From contig CP045205.1 of assembly GCA_009363175.1 (NCBI GenBank), positions 3,038,001-3,102,000 on the forward strand: 64,000 nt of DNA, given 5' to 3'. Every line of letters starts with the position of its first letter. Positions within the stretch are counted from its first letter, which is position 1. The notes beneath the pieces are model-generated. The model saw only the letters and a list, made by a program, of their open reading frames with translations. It did not search any database and was not told where the DNA came from. The stretch comes from Citrobacter telavivensis (lineage in GTDB: Bacteria > Pseudomonadota > Gammaproteobacteria > Enterobacterales > Enterobacteriaceae). The translations under genes were made by a program, and so were the position numbers. Shown in pieces: positions 1-8,782 of the stretch.

Positions 1-1826
1 GCTTCCCCCTCAGCGGGCGTCTGGGCGTGAAGGTGGACAACTGGCAGGAAGGCATCGAGAAAGCAGCAATCAGTGGACGATTGAATGTGCTGACCCAGGG
101 GGACGCGGGGAAAGGCAACGCGGTGCTTTCATTTGGGCCAGGAAAACTGAGCATGGACAACAGCGCGATGCCGCTGCAACTGACCGGTGAAGCCAAGCAG
201 GATGATTTGGTTTTCTATGCCAGACTACCTGCCCAGTTGACCGGCAGCCTGACCGACCCGGAACTGGCGTTTGGTCCTGGCGCGCTGCTGCGTTCGCGCG
301 GGCGGGTCATCGACTCGCTGGATATTGACGAAATCCGCTGGCCGCTGGCGGGCGTGAAGGTGACACAGCGCGGGGTGGATGGACGATTGCAGGCGATTCT
401 GCGCGCTCATGAGAATCAGATGGGGGATTTTGTCCTGCACCTGGACGGTCTGGCGAATGATTTTCTGCCCGATGCAGGGCGCTGGCAGTGGCGCTACTGG
501 GGCGAGGGAAGTTTTACCCCGATGCACGCTAAATGGGATGTGGCAGGCAAGGGCGAGTGGCATGACGACACGATCACGCTGACCGATTTGTCTACGGGAT
601 TTGACCAGCTTCAGTACGGCACCATGAAGGTTGAAACGCCCCGTCTGATCATGGATAAACCGGTTGAATGGGTGCGTGATGCGGCGCACCCTCGATTTAG
701 CGGGGCGCTTTCGTTCGATGCTGGGGAAACCCATTTCTCCGGTGGTAGCGTCTTACCCCCCTCAACCCTTAAGTTCAGCGTGGAAGGGCGCGATCCGACA
801 TTTTTCCTGTTCAAAGGCGATTTACATGCCGGCGCGATCGGCCCCGTGAGGCTCAACGGTCGTTGGGATGGCCTGCGTTTACGCGGTCAGGCCTGGTGGC
901 CAAAACAGTCGCTGGAGGTGTTCCAGCCGCTGGTGCCGCCGGAGTGGAAAATGAAACTACGCGAAGGTGAGCTGTATGCCCAGGTGGCGTTTTCAGCTGC
1001 AGCGGAACAGGGATTCGAGGCCGGCGGTCACGGCGTCTTAAAAGGCGGCAGCGCATGGATGCCGGATAACCAAATCAACGGCGTCGATTTCGTGCTGCCG
1101 TTCCGCTTTAGTGCGGGCGCGTGGCAACTGGGGACGCGCGGACCGGTTTCGCTGCGAATTGCTGAAGTGGTCAATCAGGTGACGGCCACGAATATCACCG
1201 CCGATCTGGAAGGGGCCTATCCGTGGAGTGAAGCGGATCCGCTGTTGCTCACGGATGTGAGTGTGGATGTATTGGGCGGCAAGGTTTCCATGCAACAACT
1301 GCGTATGCCGCAGCACGATCCGGCGCTGGTGCGGGTGCAAAACATCTCTTCAAGCGAACTTATCAGCGCGGTTAATCCGAAACAGTTTGCGATGTCCGGG
1401 CCGGTGAGCGGGGCGCTCCCTCTGTGGTTGAACAATGAAAAATGGATTATCAAAGACGGCTGGTTAACCAATCCCGGTCCGATGACGCTGCGTATCGATA
1501 AAGACACCGCAGATGCGGTGGTGAAAGATAACATGGCGGCAGGGGCGGCTATTAACTGGTTGCGATACATGGAGATTGCCCATTCATGGACCAAAATCAA
1601 TTTAGACAATTTGGGGGTATTGACGATGCAGGCGCAGATCACCGGCAACAGCCGGGTGGATGGCAAGGTCGGCACGGTGAATCTCAACTATACCCATGAA
1701 GAGAATGTCTTTACGCTGTGGCGCAGTCTGCGCTTTGGCGACAATCTACAGGCATGGCTTGAACAAAACGCGGCGCTGCCGGAAAAAAACTGTCCGCAAG
1801 GCAAGGAATGTGAGGAACCCCAATGA
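1..1826 (+). CDS. ydbH: YdbH, AsmA/TamB-like intermembrane protein (3' part only)
   Basis: The reading frame is open from base 3 of the window with no stop, so the start lies to the left. About 608 C-terminal residues of a protein of roughly 880 residues in E. coli are present. The product is a large repeat-rich beta-structured protein of the AsmA-like group, which with YhdP and TamB is held to move phospholipids between the inner and outer membranes. The C-terminal tail ends in a Cys/Glu-rich segment (NCPQGKECEEPQ) like E. coli YdbH. Its TGA overlaps the ATG of ynbE (ATGA), so the two are translationally coupled, and ydbL follows. No catalytic motif is expected in this family. The identification rests on recalled similarity and the conserved ydbH-ynbE-ydbL order. 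Confidence 0.93.
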   Translation, partial: FPLSGRLGVKVDNWQEGIEKAAISGRLNVLTQGDAGKGNAVLSFGPGKLSMDNSAMPLQLTGEAKQDDLVFYARLPAQLTGSLTDPELAFGPGALLRSRGRVIDSLDIDEIRWPLAGVKVTQRGVDGRLQAILRAHENQMGDFVLHLDGLANDFLPDAGRWQWRYWGEGSFTPMHAKWDVAGKGEWHDDTITLTDLSTGFDQLQYGTMKVETPRLIMDKPVEWVRDAAHPRFSGALSFDAGETHFSGGSVLPPSTLKFSVEGRDPTFFLFKGDLHAGAIGPVRLNGRWDGLRLRGQAWWPKQSLEVFQPLVPPEWKMKLREGELYAQVAFSAAAEQGFEAGGHGVLKGGSAWMPDNQINGVDFVLPFRFSAGAWQLGTRGPVSLRIAEVVNQVTATNITADLEGAYPWSEADPLLLTDVSVDVLGGKVSMQQLRMPQHDPALVRVQNISSSELISAVNPKQFAMSGPVSGALPLWLNNEKWIIKDGWLTNPGPMTLRIDKDTADAVVKDNMAAGAAINWLRYMEIAHSWTKINLDNLGVLTMQAQITGNSRVDGKVGTVNLNYTHEENVFTLWRSLRFGDNLQAWLEQNAALPEKNCPQGKECEEPQ

Positions 1827-2014
1827 AAACAATGATAGCCATGCTGGCGCTTCTTCCGCTGTGGTTAGTGACGGGCTGTACGCCGCGCATTGAAGTCGCG
1901 GCGCCAAAAGAGCCCATCACTATCAATATGAACGTCAAAATTGAGCATGAGATCCATATCAAAGTGGATAAGGACGTTGAAAGCCTGCTCAAATCCCGCA
2001 GCGACTTGTTCTGA
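1823..2014 (+). CDS. ynbE: YnbE, outer-membrane lipoprotein partner of YdbH
   Basis: A 63-residue lipoprotein. A hydrophobic signal of about 18 residues ends in the lipobox VTGC, so Cys19 would be lipidated. The mature part (CTPRIEVAAPKEPITINMNV, then a charged amphipathic stretch) is nearly identical to E. coli YnbE. In E. coli YnbE interacts with YdbH and is thought to complete a bridge from the inner to the outer membrane. The start overlaps the ydbH stop by four bases. ydbL begins 7 bases downstream, so the three genes form one transcription unit. Confidence 0.93.
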   Translation: MKTMIAMLALLPLWLVTGCTPRIEVAAPKEPITINMNVKIEHEIHIKVDKDVESLLKSRSDLF

Positions 2015-2021
2015 GGTCATG

Positions 2022-2345
2022 ATGAAAAGAACCTTAATCCTGGCGACGCTCATTCTGAGTTTGCTGAGTGGGAGCGCCCTGGCGCTGACGCTAAATGAGG
2101 CCAGAACCGAGGGCCGGGTCGGTGAGACGTACAGTGGCTATCTGGTGGCGCTGAAACAAGACGCGCAAACGCAGGCGCTGGTCAGGGATATCAATAAAGC
2201 GCGCAGCGTAAGTTATCAGCAGCTCGCGGAAAGCCATAATCTACCCGTTGATGAAGTGGCGAAAATGGCCGGACAGAAACTGGTTGAGCGTGCGAAACCA
2301 GGAGAATATGTCCAGGGCATTAACGGCAAGTGGTTACGTAAGTAA
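2022..2345 (+). CDS. ydbL: YdbL, periplasmic DUF1318 protein
   Basis: A 107-residue protein with an N-terminal signal peptide (basic MKR, hydrophobic core, SALA cleavage site), followed by a DUF1318 domain that ends in YVQGINGKWLRK as in E. coli YdbL. Two ATG codons lie side by side at 2019 and 2022. The second sits five bases after GAGG and gives a length close to the E. coli protein, so it is preferred. YdbL is proposed to modulate the YdbH-YnbE bridge. A longer in-frame upstream start at 1941 would lie inside ynbE and would destroy the signal peptide. Confidence 0.92.
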   Translation: MKRTLILATLILSLLSGSALALTLNEARTEGRVGETYSGYLVALKQDAQTQALVRDINKARSVSYQQLAESHNLPVDEVAKMAGQKLVERAKPGEYVQGINGKWLRK

Positions 2346-2458
2346 TTCGTCGTATCTGCGATCTGCGGCTTTCCGTTTTGCTGGGTTGGGCGTAATAATT
2401 TGCAGGGTAAGTTTCTATACTCTCTTTTCTTACGCGCTATTCAGCAGAAGGGGCAGTT

Positions 2459-3346
2459 ATGGCAAATCATGGTAAATCTGACACGTTTTCACTCGGTTCC
2501 CGGCAGGTTAAACGCTTAGGGTATGGAGCAATGCAACTCGCGGGGCCTGGGGTTTTTGGTCCACCGCGCGATCGTCATGTTGCATTGACGGTGCTTCGGG
2601 AAGCGATCGCACTGGGGGTCAACCATATTGATACCAGCGATTTTTACGGTCCGCACGTCACCAACCAAATCATTCGTGAAGCGCTGCATCCTTATCCGGA
2701 CGATCTGGTGATTGTCACTAAAATCGGCGCTCGTCGTGGAGACGATGCCTCCTGGTTACCGGCGTTCTCACCCGAGGAACTCAGGCAGGCGGTTCACGAT
2801 AATCTGCGCAACCTCGGTCTGGATGTGCTGGATGTCGTTAACTTACGCATTATGCTGGGCGACGGTCACGGCCCTCATGAAGGATCCATGGAGGAGAGTT
2901 TCAGCGTGCTGGCGGAGCTTCAGCAGCAGGGACTGGTCAAACACATCGGTCTGAGCAATGTGACCGCACGCCAGGTGGCGCAAGCGCGTAGCATGGCAGA
3001 CATCGTTTGTGTGCAGAATGAATACAATATTGCCCATCGCCAGGATGATGCGTTAATCGACATACTGGCAGAAGACGGTATTGCTTACGTTCCCTTTTTC
3101 CCGCTGGGCGGGTTCACGCCGCTGCAATCCTCCACGCTCTCAGATGTGGCCGCGAGCCTCAATGCGACGCCGATGCAGGTAGCTCTGGCCTGGTTATTGC
3201 ACCGTTCGCCAAATATTTTGCTGATACCCGGCACGTCGTCGGTGACGCATTTACATGAAAATATGGCCGCTGGCGATCTGATTCTTTCAACTGACGTGCT
3301 GGCGACGCTGGAGGGGATATCGAAAGAAGGACATACCGATGACTGA
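2459..3346 (+). CDS. pdxI: PdxI (YdbC), aldo-keto reductase, pyridoxal reductase
   Basis: A 295-residue member of the aldo-keto reductase superfamily. The N-terminal region carries NHIDTSDFYG (catalytic Asp and Tyr), then VTKIG with the catalytic Lys, then KHIGLSN, and a C-terminal NADPH-binding part (IPGTSSVTHL). The sequence follows E. coli YdbC (now PdxI) almost throughout; that enzyme reduces pyridoxal to pyridoxine with NADPH in B6 salvage. The start is preceded by AAGGGG. In K-12 the fea/paa block separates ydbL from ydbC, whereas here the genes are 113 bases apart. The next gene overlaps its 3' end by 8 bases. Confidence 0.93.
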   Translation: MANHGKSDTFSLGSRQVKRLGYGAMQLAGPGVFGPPRDRHVALTVLREAIALGVNHIDTSDFYGPHVTNQIIREALHPYPDDLVIVTKIGARRGDDASWLPAFSPEELRQAVHDNLRNLGLDVLDVVNLRIMLGDGHGPHEGSMEESFSVLAELQQQGLVKHIGLSNVTARQVAQARSMADIVCVQNEYNIAHRQDDALIDILAEDGIAYVPFFPLGGFTPLQSSTLSDVAASLNATPMQVALAWLLHRSPNILLIPGTSSVTHLHENMAAGDLILSTDVLATLEGISKEGHTDD

Positions 3347-3749
3347 AAAAAGAGCAGCACAATGCCACTGCGGTGCCGTCAGATTTACCGTTCAGCTCAG
3401 TGACGGTTTTAATACGGTCCGGCGCTGTAATTGTTCATTTTGTCGGATGCGGGGAGCGGTGGTGGTCTCTGCGCCCCTGATGGGAATAGAGATTCTTACG
3501 GGAAAAGACAAACTCACGGAATATCGCTTCAATACCGGCACCGCCAGGCACTTCTTTTGTTCAGTGTGTGGGATTTATACCTTCCATCAACGCCGATCCA
3601 GCCCGAATCAATACGGGGTTAATGTGGCATGTGTTGAAAACGTGTCGCCGTTTGATTTTCCCTGTGTAGAAGTTACAGACGGAGTGAACCATCCGAGTGA
3701 TGGTGTGAGTCAGGGAGTGGTGGGTTATTTACGCTATCAGAGCAAATAA
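3339..3749 (+). CDS. GFA/CENP-V domain zinc protein
   Basis: A 136-residue protein with the cysteine pattern of the GFA (glutathione-dependent formaldehyde-activating) fold: CHCGAV near residue 9, CNCSFC near residue 30 and CSVCG near residue 75. These would bind two zinc ions. Members bind S-linked glutathione adducts or act in related small-molecule chemistry; most are uncharacterised. The start lies inside the 3' end of pdxI (8-base overlap), so the two are probably co-transcribed. The substrate cannot be told from the sequence. A link to formaldehyde would be consistent with frmRA 17 kb away, but that is inference. Confidence 0.85.
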   Translation: MTEKRAAQCHCGAVRFTVQLSDGFNTVRRCNCSFCRMRGAVVVSAPLMGIEILTGKDKLTEYRFNTGTARHFFCSVCGIYTFHQRRSSPNQYGVNVACVENVSPFDFPCVEVTDGVNHPSDGVSQGVVGYLRYQSK

Positions 3750-3774
3750 AAAAACCTCCCGCCGGAGCGGGAGG
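3748..3774 (-). terminator. Intrinsic terminator of azoR
   Basis: The perfect 8-bp stem CCTCCCGC/GCGGGAGG with a 4-base loop lies just past the azoR stop. Read on the minus strand it is followed by seven T residues. It also lies at the end of the plus-strand GFA gene, but the T-run favours azoR. Confidence 0.85.
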
Positions 3775-3782
3775 GGAAGAAC

Positions 3783-4388
3783 TTACGCGGCAACCACGCT
3801 ATCGATGGCGGCTTTTGCGTCAGACTGCGCTTTAGACGCTACTTCCGGACCGTAGGCGATCCCTTCTGCGAACACGAAGTTCACGTCGGTGATGCCGATA
3901 AAGCCGAGGAAGACTTTCAGGTACGGCGCAATCAGGTCGGTCGGCGTATCTTTGTGGATACCGCCACGGCTGGAGAGGATCACCGCGCGTTTGCCGGTTA
4001 CCAGACCTTCCGGACCTTTCTCGGTATAGCGGAACGTCACGCCGGCACGAGCAATCAGGTCGAAGTAGTTTTTCAGCTGCGTCGGGATGTTGAAGTTGTA
4101 CATCGGCGCGGCGATAACAATCACGTCGTGCGCTTTCAGTTCAGCAATCAGCTCATCAGACAGCGCCAGCGCGTCCTGTTGACGAGGCGTCAGCGGCGCG
4201 TCGCTCGGGCGCAGGGCACCCACCAGTTCGCCATCCAGTACCGGGATTGGATTGGCAGCCAGGTCACGAACGGTGATTTCGTCAGCAGAGTGCTTTTCAC
4301 GCCACTGTTCAACAAAATAATCAGACAACTGACCAGACTGAGAGTACCCTGCCAGAATACTGGATTTGAGAACTAATACCTTGCTCAT
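3783..4388 (-). CDS. azoR: AzoR, FMN-dependent NADH-azoreductase
   Basis: A 201-residue flavodoxin-fold enzyme, the usual length of AzoR. It shows the FMN phosphate loop near the N-terminus (SSILAGYSQSGQLSD), the APMYNFNIP segment near residue 94 that lines the flavin, and SSRGG near residue 140. It forms a homodimer that reduces azo compounds and quinones by two-electron transfer from NADH, and contributes to thiol and quinone stress resistance. The start is preceded by AAGGAAA. It is transcribed away from hrpA, and the 200-base divergent region must hold both promoters. Confidence 0.95.
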   Translation of the reverse strand: MSKVLVLKSSILAGYSQSGQLSDYFVEQWREKHSADEITVRDLAANPIPVLDGELVGALRPSDAPLTPRQQDALALSDELIAELKAHDVIVIAAPMYNFNIPTQLKNYFDLIARAGVTFRYTEKGPEGLVTGKRAVILSSRGGIHKDTPTDLIAPYLKVFLGFIGITDVNFVFAEGIAYGPEVASKAQSDAKAAIDSVVAA

Positions 4389-4589
4389 GGGTGTTTCCTT
4401 ATAGGTGTTTGAATGGGCTGTGCCCCGTTGCTTGTTGACACTTTATTCACAATCCTGTCGCAGAGAAAGCGCAATATATCGAATCCTATGTTCGAATTTA
4501 TTGAACAACACACAAAATGCGCTGATGTGGTACTCTATTCCAATCATTTAGAAGAGATTTAACCAGGCAGAGCACTGCCTTTTAACGCT

Positions 4590-7500
4590 ATGACAGAACA
4601 ACAAAAATTAACCTTCCACGCATTACAACAGCAGCTGGATTCACTGATGCTGCGCGACCGGCAGCGCTTTTCGCGTCGCCTGCACGGCGTGAAGAAGGTT
4701 AAAAATCCTGATGCACAACAGGCCATTTACCAGGAGATGGCGAAAGAGATTGAACAGGCGGCAGGTAAAGTTGTGCTACGCGAAGCAGCACGACCGTTGA
4801 TTACCTACCCGGAAAACCTGCCCGTTAGCCAGAAGAAACAGGCGATCCTCGAGGCCGTTCGCGACCATCAGGTGGTGATCGTCGCCGGGGAAACCGGTTC
4901 AGGTAAAACCACTCAGTTACCGAAAATCTGCATGGAACTGGGGCGCGGGGTCAAAGGGCTGATAGGCCACACCCAGCCGCGGCGTCTGGCGGCGCGTACG
5001 GTGGCTAACCGTATCGCCGAAGAGTTACAGACGGAGCCGGGCGGGTGCATCGGTTATAAGGTGCGCTTTAGCGATCACGTCAGCGACAACACCATGGTCA
5101 AGCTGATGACCGACGGTATCCTGCTGGCGGAGATTCAGCAGGACCGTCTGCTGATGCAGTACGACACCATCATTATCGATGAAGCGCATGAACGTAGCCT
5201 GAACATCGATTTCCTGCTTGGTTATCTGAAAGAACTGTTGCCGCGTCGTCCGGATCTGAAAATTATCATCACCTCCGCCACCATCGATCCGGAACGCTTT
5301 TCGCGCCATTTCAACAATGCGCCGATCATAGAGGTCTCCGGGCGCACTTATCCGGTGGAAGTTCGCTATCGACCGATCGTTGAAGAGGCGGATGACACCG
5401 AGCGTGACCAGTTGCAGGCCATCTTCGATGCGGTAGACGAACTGGGTCGAGAAAGTCCTGGCGACATCCTGATTTTCATGAGCGGTGAGCGCGAGATCCG
5501 CGATACCGCCGATGCGCTGAATAAACTGAATCTGCGCCATACGGAAGTGCTGCCGCTGTATGCGCGACTGTCGAATAGCGAACAAAACCGCGTCTTCCAG
5601 TCGCACAGCGGACGTCGTATTGTGCTGGCGACCAACGTAGCGGAAACCTCGCTGACGGTGCCGGGCATCAAATATGTGATCGATCCCGGTACGGCGCGTA
5701 TCAGTCGCTACAGTTTCCGTACCAAAGTCCAGCGTCTGCCAATTGAACCGGTATCGCAGGCTTCAGCCAACCAGCGTAAAGGCCGCTGCGGGCGCGTTTC
5801 CGAAGGCATCTGTATTCGTCTCTATTCCGAAGATGACTTCCTGTCGCGCCCGGAATTTACCGACCCGGAAATTCTGCGCACCAACCTGGCGTCGGTCATT
5901 TTGCAGATGACCGCGCTGGGGCTGGGTGATATCGCCGCGTTCCCGTTTGTCGAAGCGCCGGATAAGCGCAACATCCAGGACGGCGTGCGTCTGCTGGAAG
6001 AACTGGGGGCGATTACCACCGATGAACAGGCGACGGCCTATAAACTGACGCCGCTGGGGCGTCAACTGAGCCAGTTGCCGGTGGACCCGCGTCTGGCGCG
6101 AATGGTGCTGGAAGCGCAAAAACACGGCTGCGTGCGCGAGGCGATGATCATCACCTCGGCGCTGTCGATTCAGGATCCGCGCGAACGTCCGATGGACAAG
6201 CAGCAGGCGTCCGATGAGAAACACCGTCGCTTCCACGACAAAGAGTCCGATTTCCTCGCGTTTGTGAATCTGTGGAACTATCTCGGCGAACAGCAAAAAG
6301 CACTGTCGTCAAACGCCTTTCGCCGTCTGTGCCGGACCGACTATCTGAACTATCTGCGCGTGCGTGAATGGCAGGATATCTACACCCAACTGCGTCAGGT
6401 GGTGAAAGAGTTGGGGATTCCGGTAAACAGCGAACCGGCGGAGTACCGCGAGATCCATATTGCGCTGCTGACCGGGCTGTTATCACATATCGGTATGAAG
6501 GATGCCGATAAGCAGGAATATACCGGCGCACGTAACGCGCGCTTTTCGATTTTCCCCGGTTCCGGCTTATTCAAAAAACCGCCGAAGTGGGCGATGGTGG
6601 CGGAACTGGTGGAAACCAGTCGCCTGTGGGGACGTATTGCAGCGCGGATCGATCCCGAGTGGGTGGAGCCGGTTGCTCAGCATCTGATTAAGCGTTCCTA
6701 CAGCGAACCGCACTGGGAGCGGGCGCAGGGTGCGGTGATGGCGACGGAAAAGGTGACCGTTTACGGTCTGCCGATTGTCGCCGCGCGTAAGGTGAACTAC
6801 AGCCAGATTGACCCGGCGCTGTGCCGCGAACTGTTTATCCGCCATGCGCTGGTGGAAGGCGACTGGCAGACGCGTCATGCCTTTTTCCGTGAAAACCTCA
6901 AGCTGCGCGCCGAAGTGGAAGAACTGGAACACAAATCGCGCCGCCGCGACATTCTGGTGGACGACGAAACGCTGTTTGAGTTCTACGACCAGCGCATCAG
7001 CCATGACGTGATTTCCGCCCGTCACTTTGATAACTGGTGGAAGAAGGTCAGCCGCGACACGCCGGATCTGCTGAACTTTGAAAAGGGCATGCTGATCAAA
7101 GAGGGCGCAGACAACATCAGCAAGCTGGACTATCCGAACTTCTGGCATCAGGGCAATCTGAAGCTGCGGTTGAGCTATCAGTTCGAACCGGGTGCGGATG
7201 CGGACGGCGTGACCGTACATATTCCGCTGCCGCTGCTCAATCAGGTCGACGAAAGTGGCTTTGAATGGCAGATACCGGGCCTGCGCCGCGAACTGGTGAT
7301 TGCGCTGATTAAGTCGCTGCCCAAACCGGTGCGGCGCAACTTTGTGCCAGCACCGAACTATGCCGAGGCGTTTTTAGGCCGCGTAACGCCGCTGGAACTG
7401 CCGTTGCTGGACGCGCTGGAGCGTGAACTGCGGCGGATGACGGGCGTAACGGTTGACCGCGAAGACTGGCACTGGGATCAGGTGCCCGATCATCTGAAAA

Positions 7501-8492
7501 TCACTTTCCGGGTGGTGGATGATAAAAACAAGAAGCTGGAAGAAGGGCGCTCGTTGCAGGAGCTGAAAGACCGGCTGAAAGGGAAAGTGCAGGAGACGCT
7601 CTCGGCGGTGGCCGATGACGGTATCGAACAGAGCGGGCTGCACATCTGGAGCTTTGGAAAACTGCCGGAAAGTTACGAGCAGAAACGCGGTAATTACAAA
7701 GTGAAAGCGTGGCCCGCGCTGGTGGATGAGCGCGACAGCGTGGCGATCAAGCTGTTTGATAATCCGCTGGAGCAACAGCAGGCGATGTGGTCAGGTTTGC
7801 GCCGTTTGCTGTTGTTGAACATCCCGTCGCCGATCAAATACCTGCACGAGAAGCTGCCAAACAAAGCCAAACTGGGTCTGTATTTCAACCCGTACGGCAA
7901 GGTACTGGAGCTGATCGACGACTGCATTTCCTGCGGCGTGGATAAGCTGATTGACGCCAATGGGGGGCCGGTCTGGACGGAAGAAGGCTTTGCCGCGCTG
8001 CATGAGAAGGTTCGCGCTGAACTGAACGAGACGGTTGTGGAGATTGCGCAGCAGGTCGAACAGATTCTGACCGCGGTCTTTACCATCAACAAGCGGCTCA
8101 AAGGGCGCGTGGATATGACGATGGCGCTGGGCCTTTCTGATATCAAAGCGCAGATGGGCGGGCTGGTGTATCGCGGGTTTGTCACCGGTAACGGTTACAA
8201 ACGCCTTGGCGACACGCTGCGTTATCTGCAGGCGATTGAAAAACGTCTCGAGAAACTGGCGATTGATCCCCACCGCGATCGCGCGCAGATGCTAAAAGTC
8301 GAAAGCGTACAACAGGCATGGCAGCAGTGGTTTAACAAACTGCCCCCGGCGCGGCGCGAAGACGAGGATGTGAAAGCGATCCGCTGGATGATTGAAGAAC
8401 TGCGCGTCAGCTACTTTGCCCAGCAACTGGGGACGCCGTATCCGATTTCGGATAAGCGTATCCTGCAGGCGATGGAGCAGATTAGCGGGTAA
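4590..8492 (+). CDS. hrpA: HrpA, DEAH-box ATP-dependent RNA helicase
   Basis: A 1300-residue DEAH-box helicase with the same length as E. coli HrpA. Walker A (GETGSGKTT) is at about residues 100-108 and DEAH at about 197-200. It is followed by SAT (motif III), LATNVAETSLT (motif V) and QRKGRCGR (motif VI), then the HA2 and OB-fold regions and the long DUF3418 C-terminal extension typical of HrpA. E. coli HrpA processes daa fimbrial mRNA and has been linked to resolving stalled or collided ribosomes. It is monocistronic, and the 3' end runs directly into a REP cluster. Confidence 0.97.
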   Translation: MTEQQKLTFHALQQQLDSLMLRDRQRFSRRLHGVKKVKNPDAQQAIYQEMAKEIEQAAGKVVLREAARPLITYPENLPVSQKKQAILEAVRDHQVVIVAGETGSGKTTQLPKICMELGRGVKGLIGHTQPRRLAARTVANRIAEELQTEPGGCIGYKVRFSDHVSDNTMVKLMTDGILLAEIQQDRLLMQYDTIIIDEAHERSLNIDFLLGYLKELLPRRPDLKIIITSATIDPERFSRHFNNAPIIEVSGRTYPVEVRYRPIVEEADDTERDQLQAIFDAVDELGRESPGDILIFMSGEREIRDTADALNKLNLRHTEVLPLYARLSNSEQNRVFQSHSGRRIVLATNVAETSLTVPGIKYVIDPGTARISRYSFRTKVQRLPIEPVSQASANQRKGRCGRVSEGICIRLYSEDDFLSRPEFTDPEILRTNLASVILQMTALGLGDIAAFPFVEAPDKRNIQDGVRLLEELGAITTDEQATAYKLTPLGRQLSQLPVDPRLARMVLEAQKHGCVREAMIITSALSIQDPRERPMDKQQASDEKHRRFHDKESDFLAFVNLWNYLGEQQKALSSNAFRRLCRTDYLNYLRVREWQDIYTQLRQVVKELGIPVNSEPAEYREIHIALLTGLLSHIGMKDADKQEYTGARNARFSIFPGSGLFKKPPKWAMVAELVETSRLWGRIAARIDPEWVEPVAQHLIKRSYSEPHWERAQGAVMATEKVTVYGLPIVAARKVNYSQIDPALCRELFIRHALVEGDWQTRHAFFRENLKLRAEVEELEHKSRRRDILVDDETLFEFYDQRISHDVISARHFDNWWKKVSRDTPDLLNFEKGMLIKEGADNISKLDYPNFWHQGNLKLRLSYQFEPGADADGVTVHIPLPLLNQVDESGFEWQIPGLRRELVIALIKSLPKPVRRNFVPAPNYAEAFLGRVTPLELPLLDALERELRRMTGVTVDREDWHWDQVPDHLKITFRVVDDKNKKLEEGRSLQELKDRLKGKVQETLSAVADDGIEQSGLHIWSFGKLPESYEQKRGNYKVKAWPALVDERDSVAIKLFDNPLEQQQAMWSGLRRLLLLNIPSPIKYLHEKLPNKAKLGLYFNPYGKVLELIDDCISCGVDKLIDANGGPVWTEEGFAALHEKVRAELNETVVEIAQQVEQILTAVFTINKRLKGRVDMTMALGLSDIKAQMGGLVYRGFVTGNGYKRLGDTLRYLQAIEKRLEKLAIDPHRDRAQMLKVESVQQAWQQWFNKLPPARREDEDVKAIRWMIEELRVSYFAQQLGTPYPISDKRILQAMEQISG

Positions 8493-8498
8493 TTCAGT

Positions 8499-8780
8499 GC
8501 CGGATGGCGGCTTCGCCTTATCCGGCCTACACGTTCAATGGCATCGGATGAGAATGACGCGTTCCGGCGAGCGCCGGATGGCGGCTTCGCCTTATCCGGC
8601 CTACACGTTCAATAGCATCGGGTGAGAATGACGCGTTCCGGCGGGTGCCGGATGGCAATGCATTGTTCGTAGGCCCGATAAGCGCAGCGCCATCGGGCAC
8701 CGGTGATGCACTCCACCCGCCGCCCGGTCATTCAGTGCCGGATGGCGGCTTCGCCTTCACGTTCAATGCCATCGGGCATC
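8499..8780 (+). repeat. REP/BIME cluster between hrpA and the efflux operon
   Basis: Four REP units start at 8499, 8573, 8646 and 8737. Units 1 and 2 share the motif GCCGGATGGCGGCTTCGCC, the following TTATCCGGCCTACA and a long spacer, giving a 74-base direct repeat. Unit 3 has a different head and an inverted partner (GGCCCGATAAGCGCAGCGCC). Unit 4 is cut short inside the palindrome. This is the expected form of an enterobacterial BIME between convergent genes. It fills the 290-base gap between hrpA and the outer-membrane factor gene. Confidence 0.93.
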
Positions 8781-8782
8781 AG

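Noticed and set aside
8499..8780. Direct repeats that could be taken for a CRISPR array
   Set aside because: The repeated units are REP palindromes (GCCGGATGGCGGCTTCGCC type) with related, not unique, spacers, and no cas gene is present.
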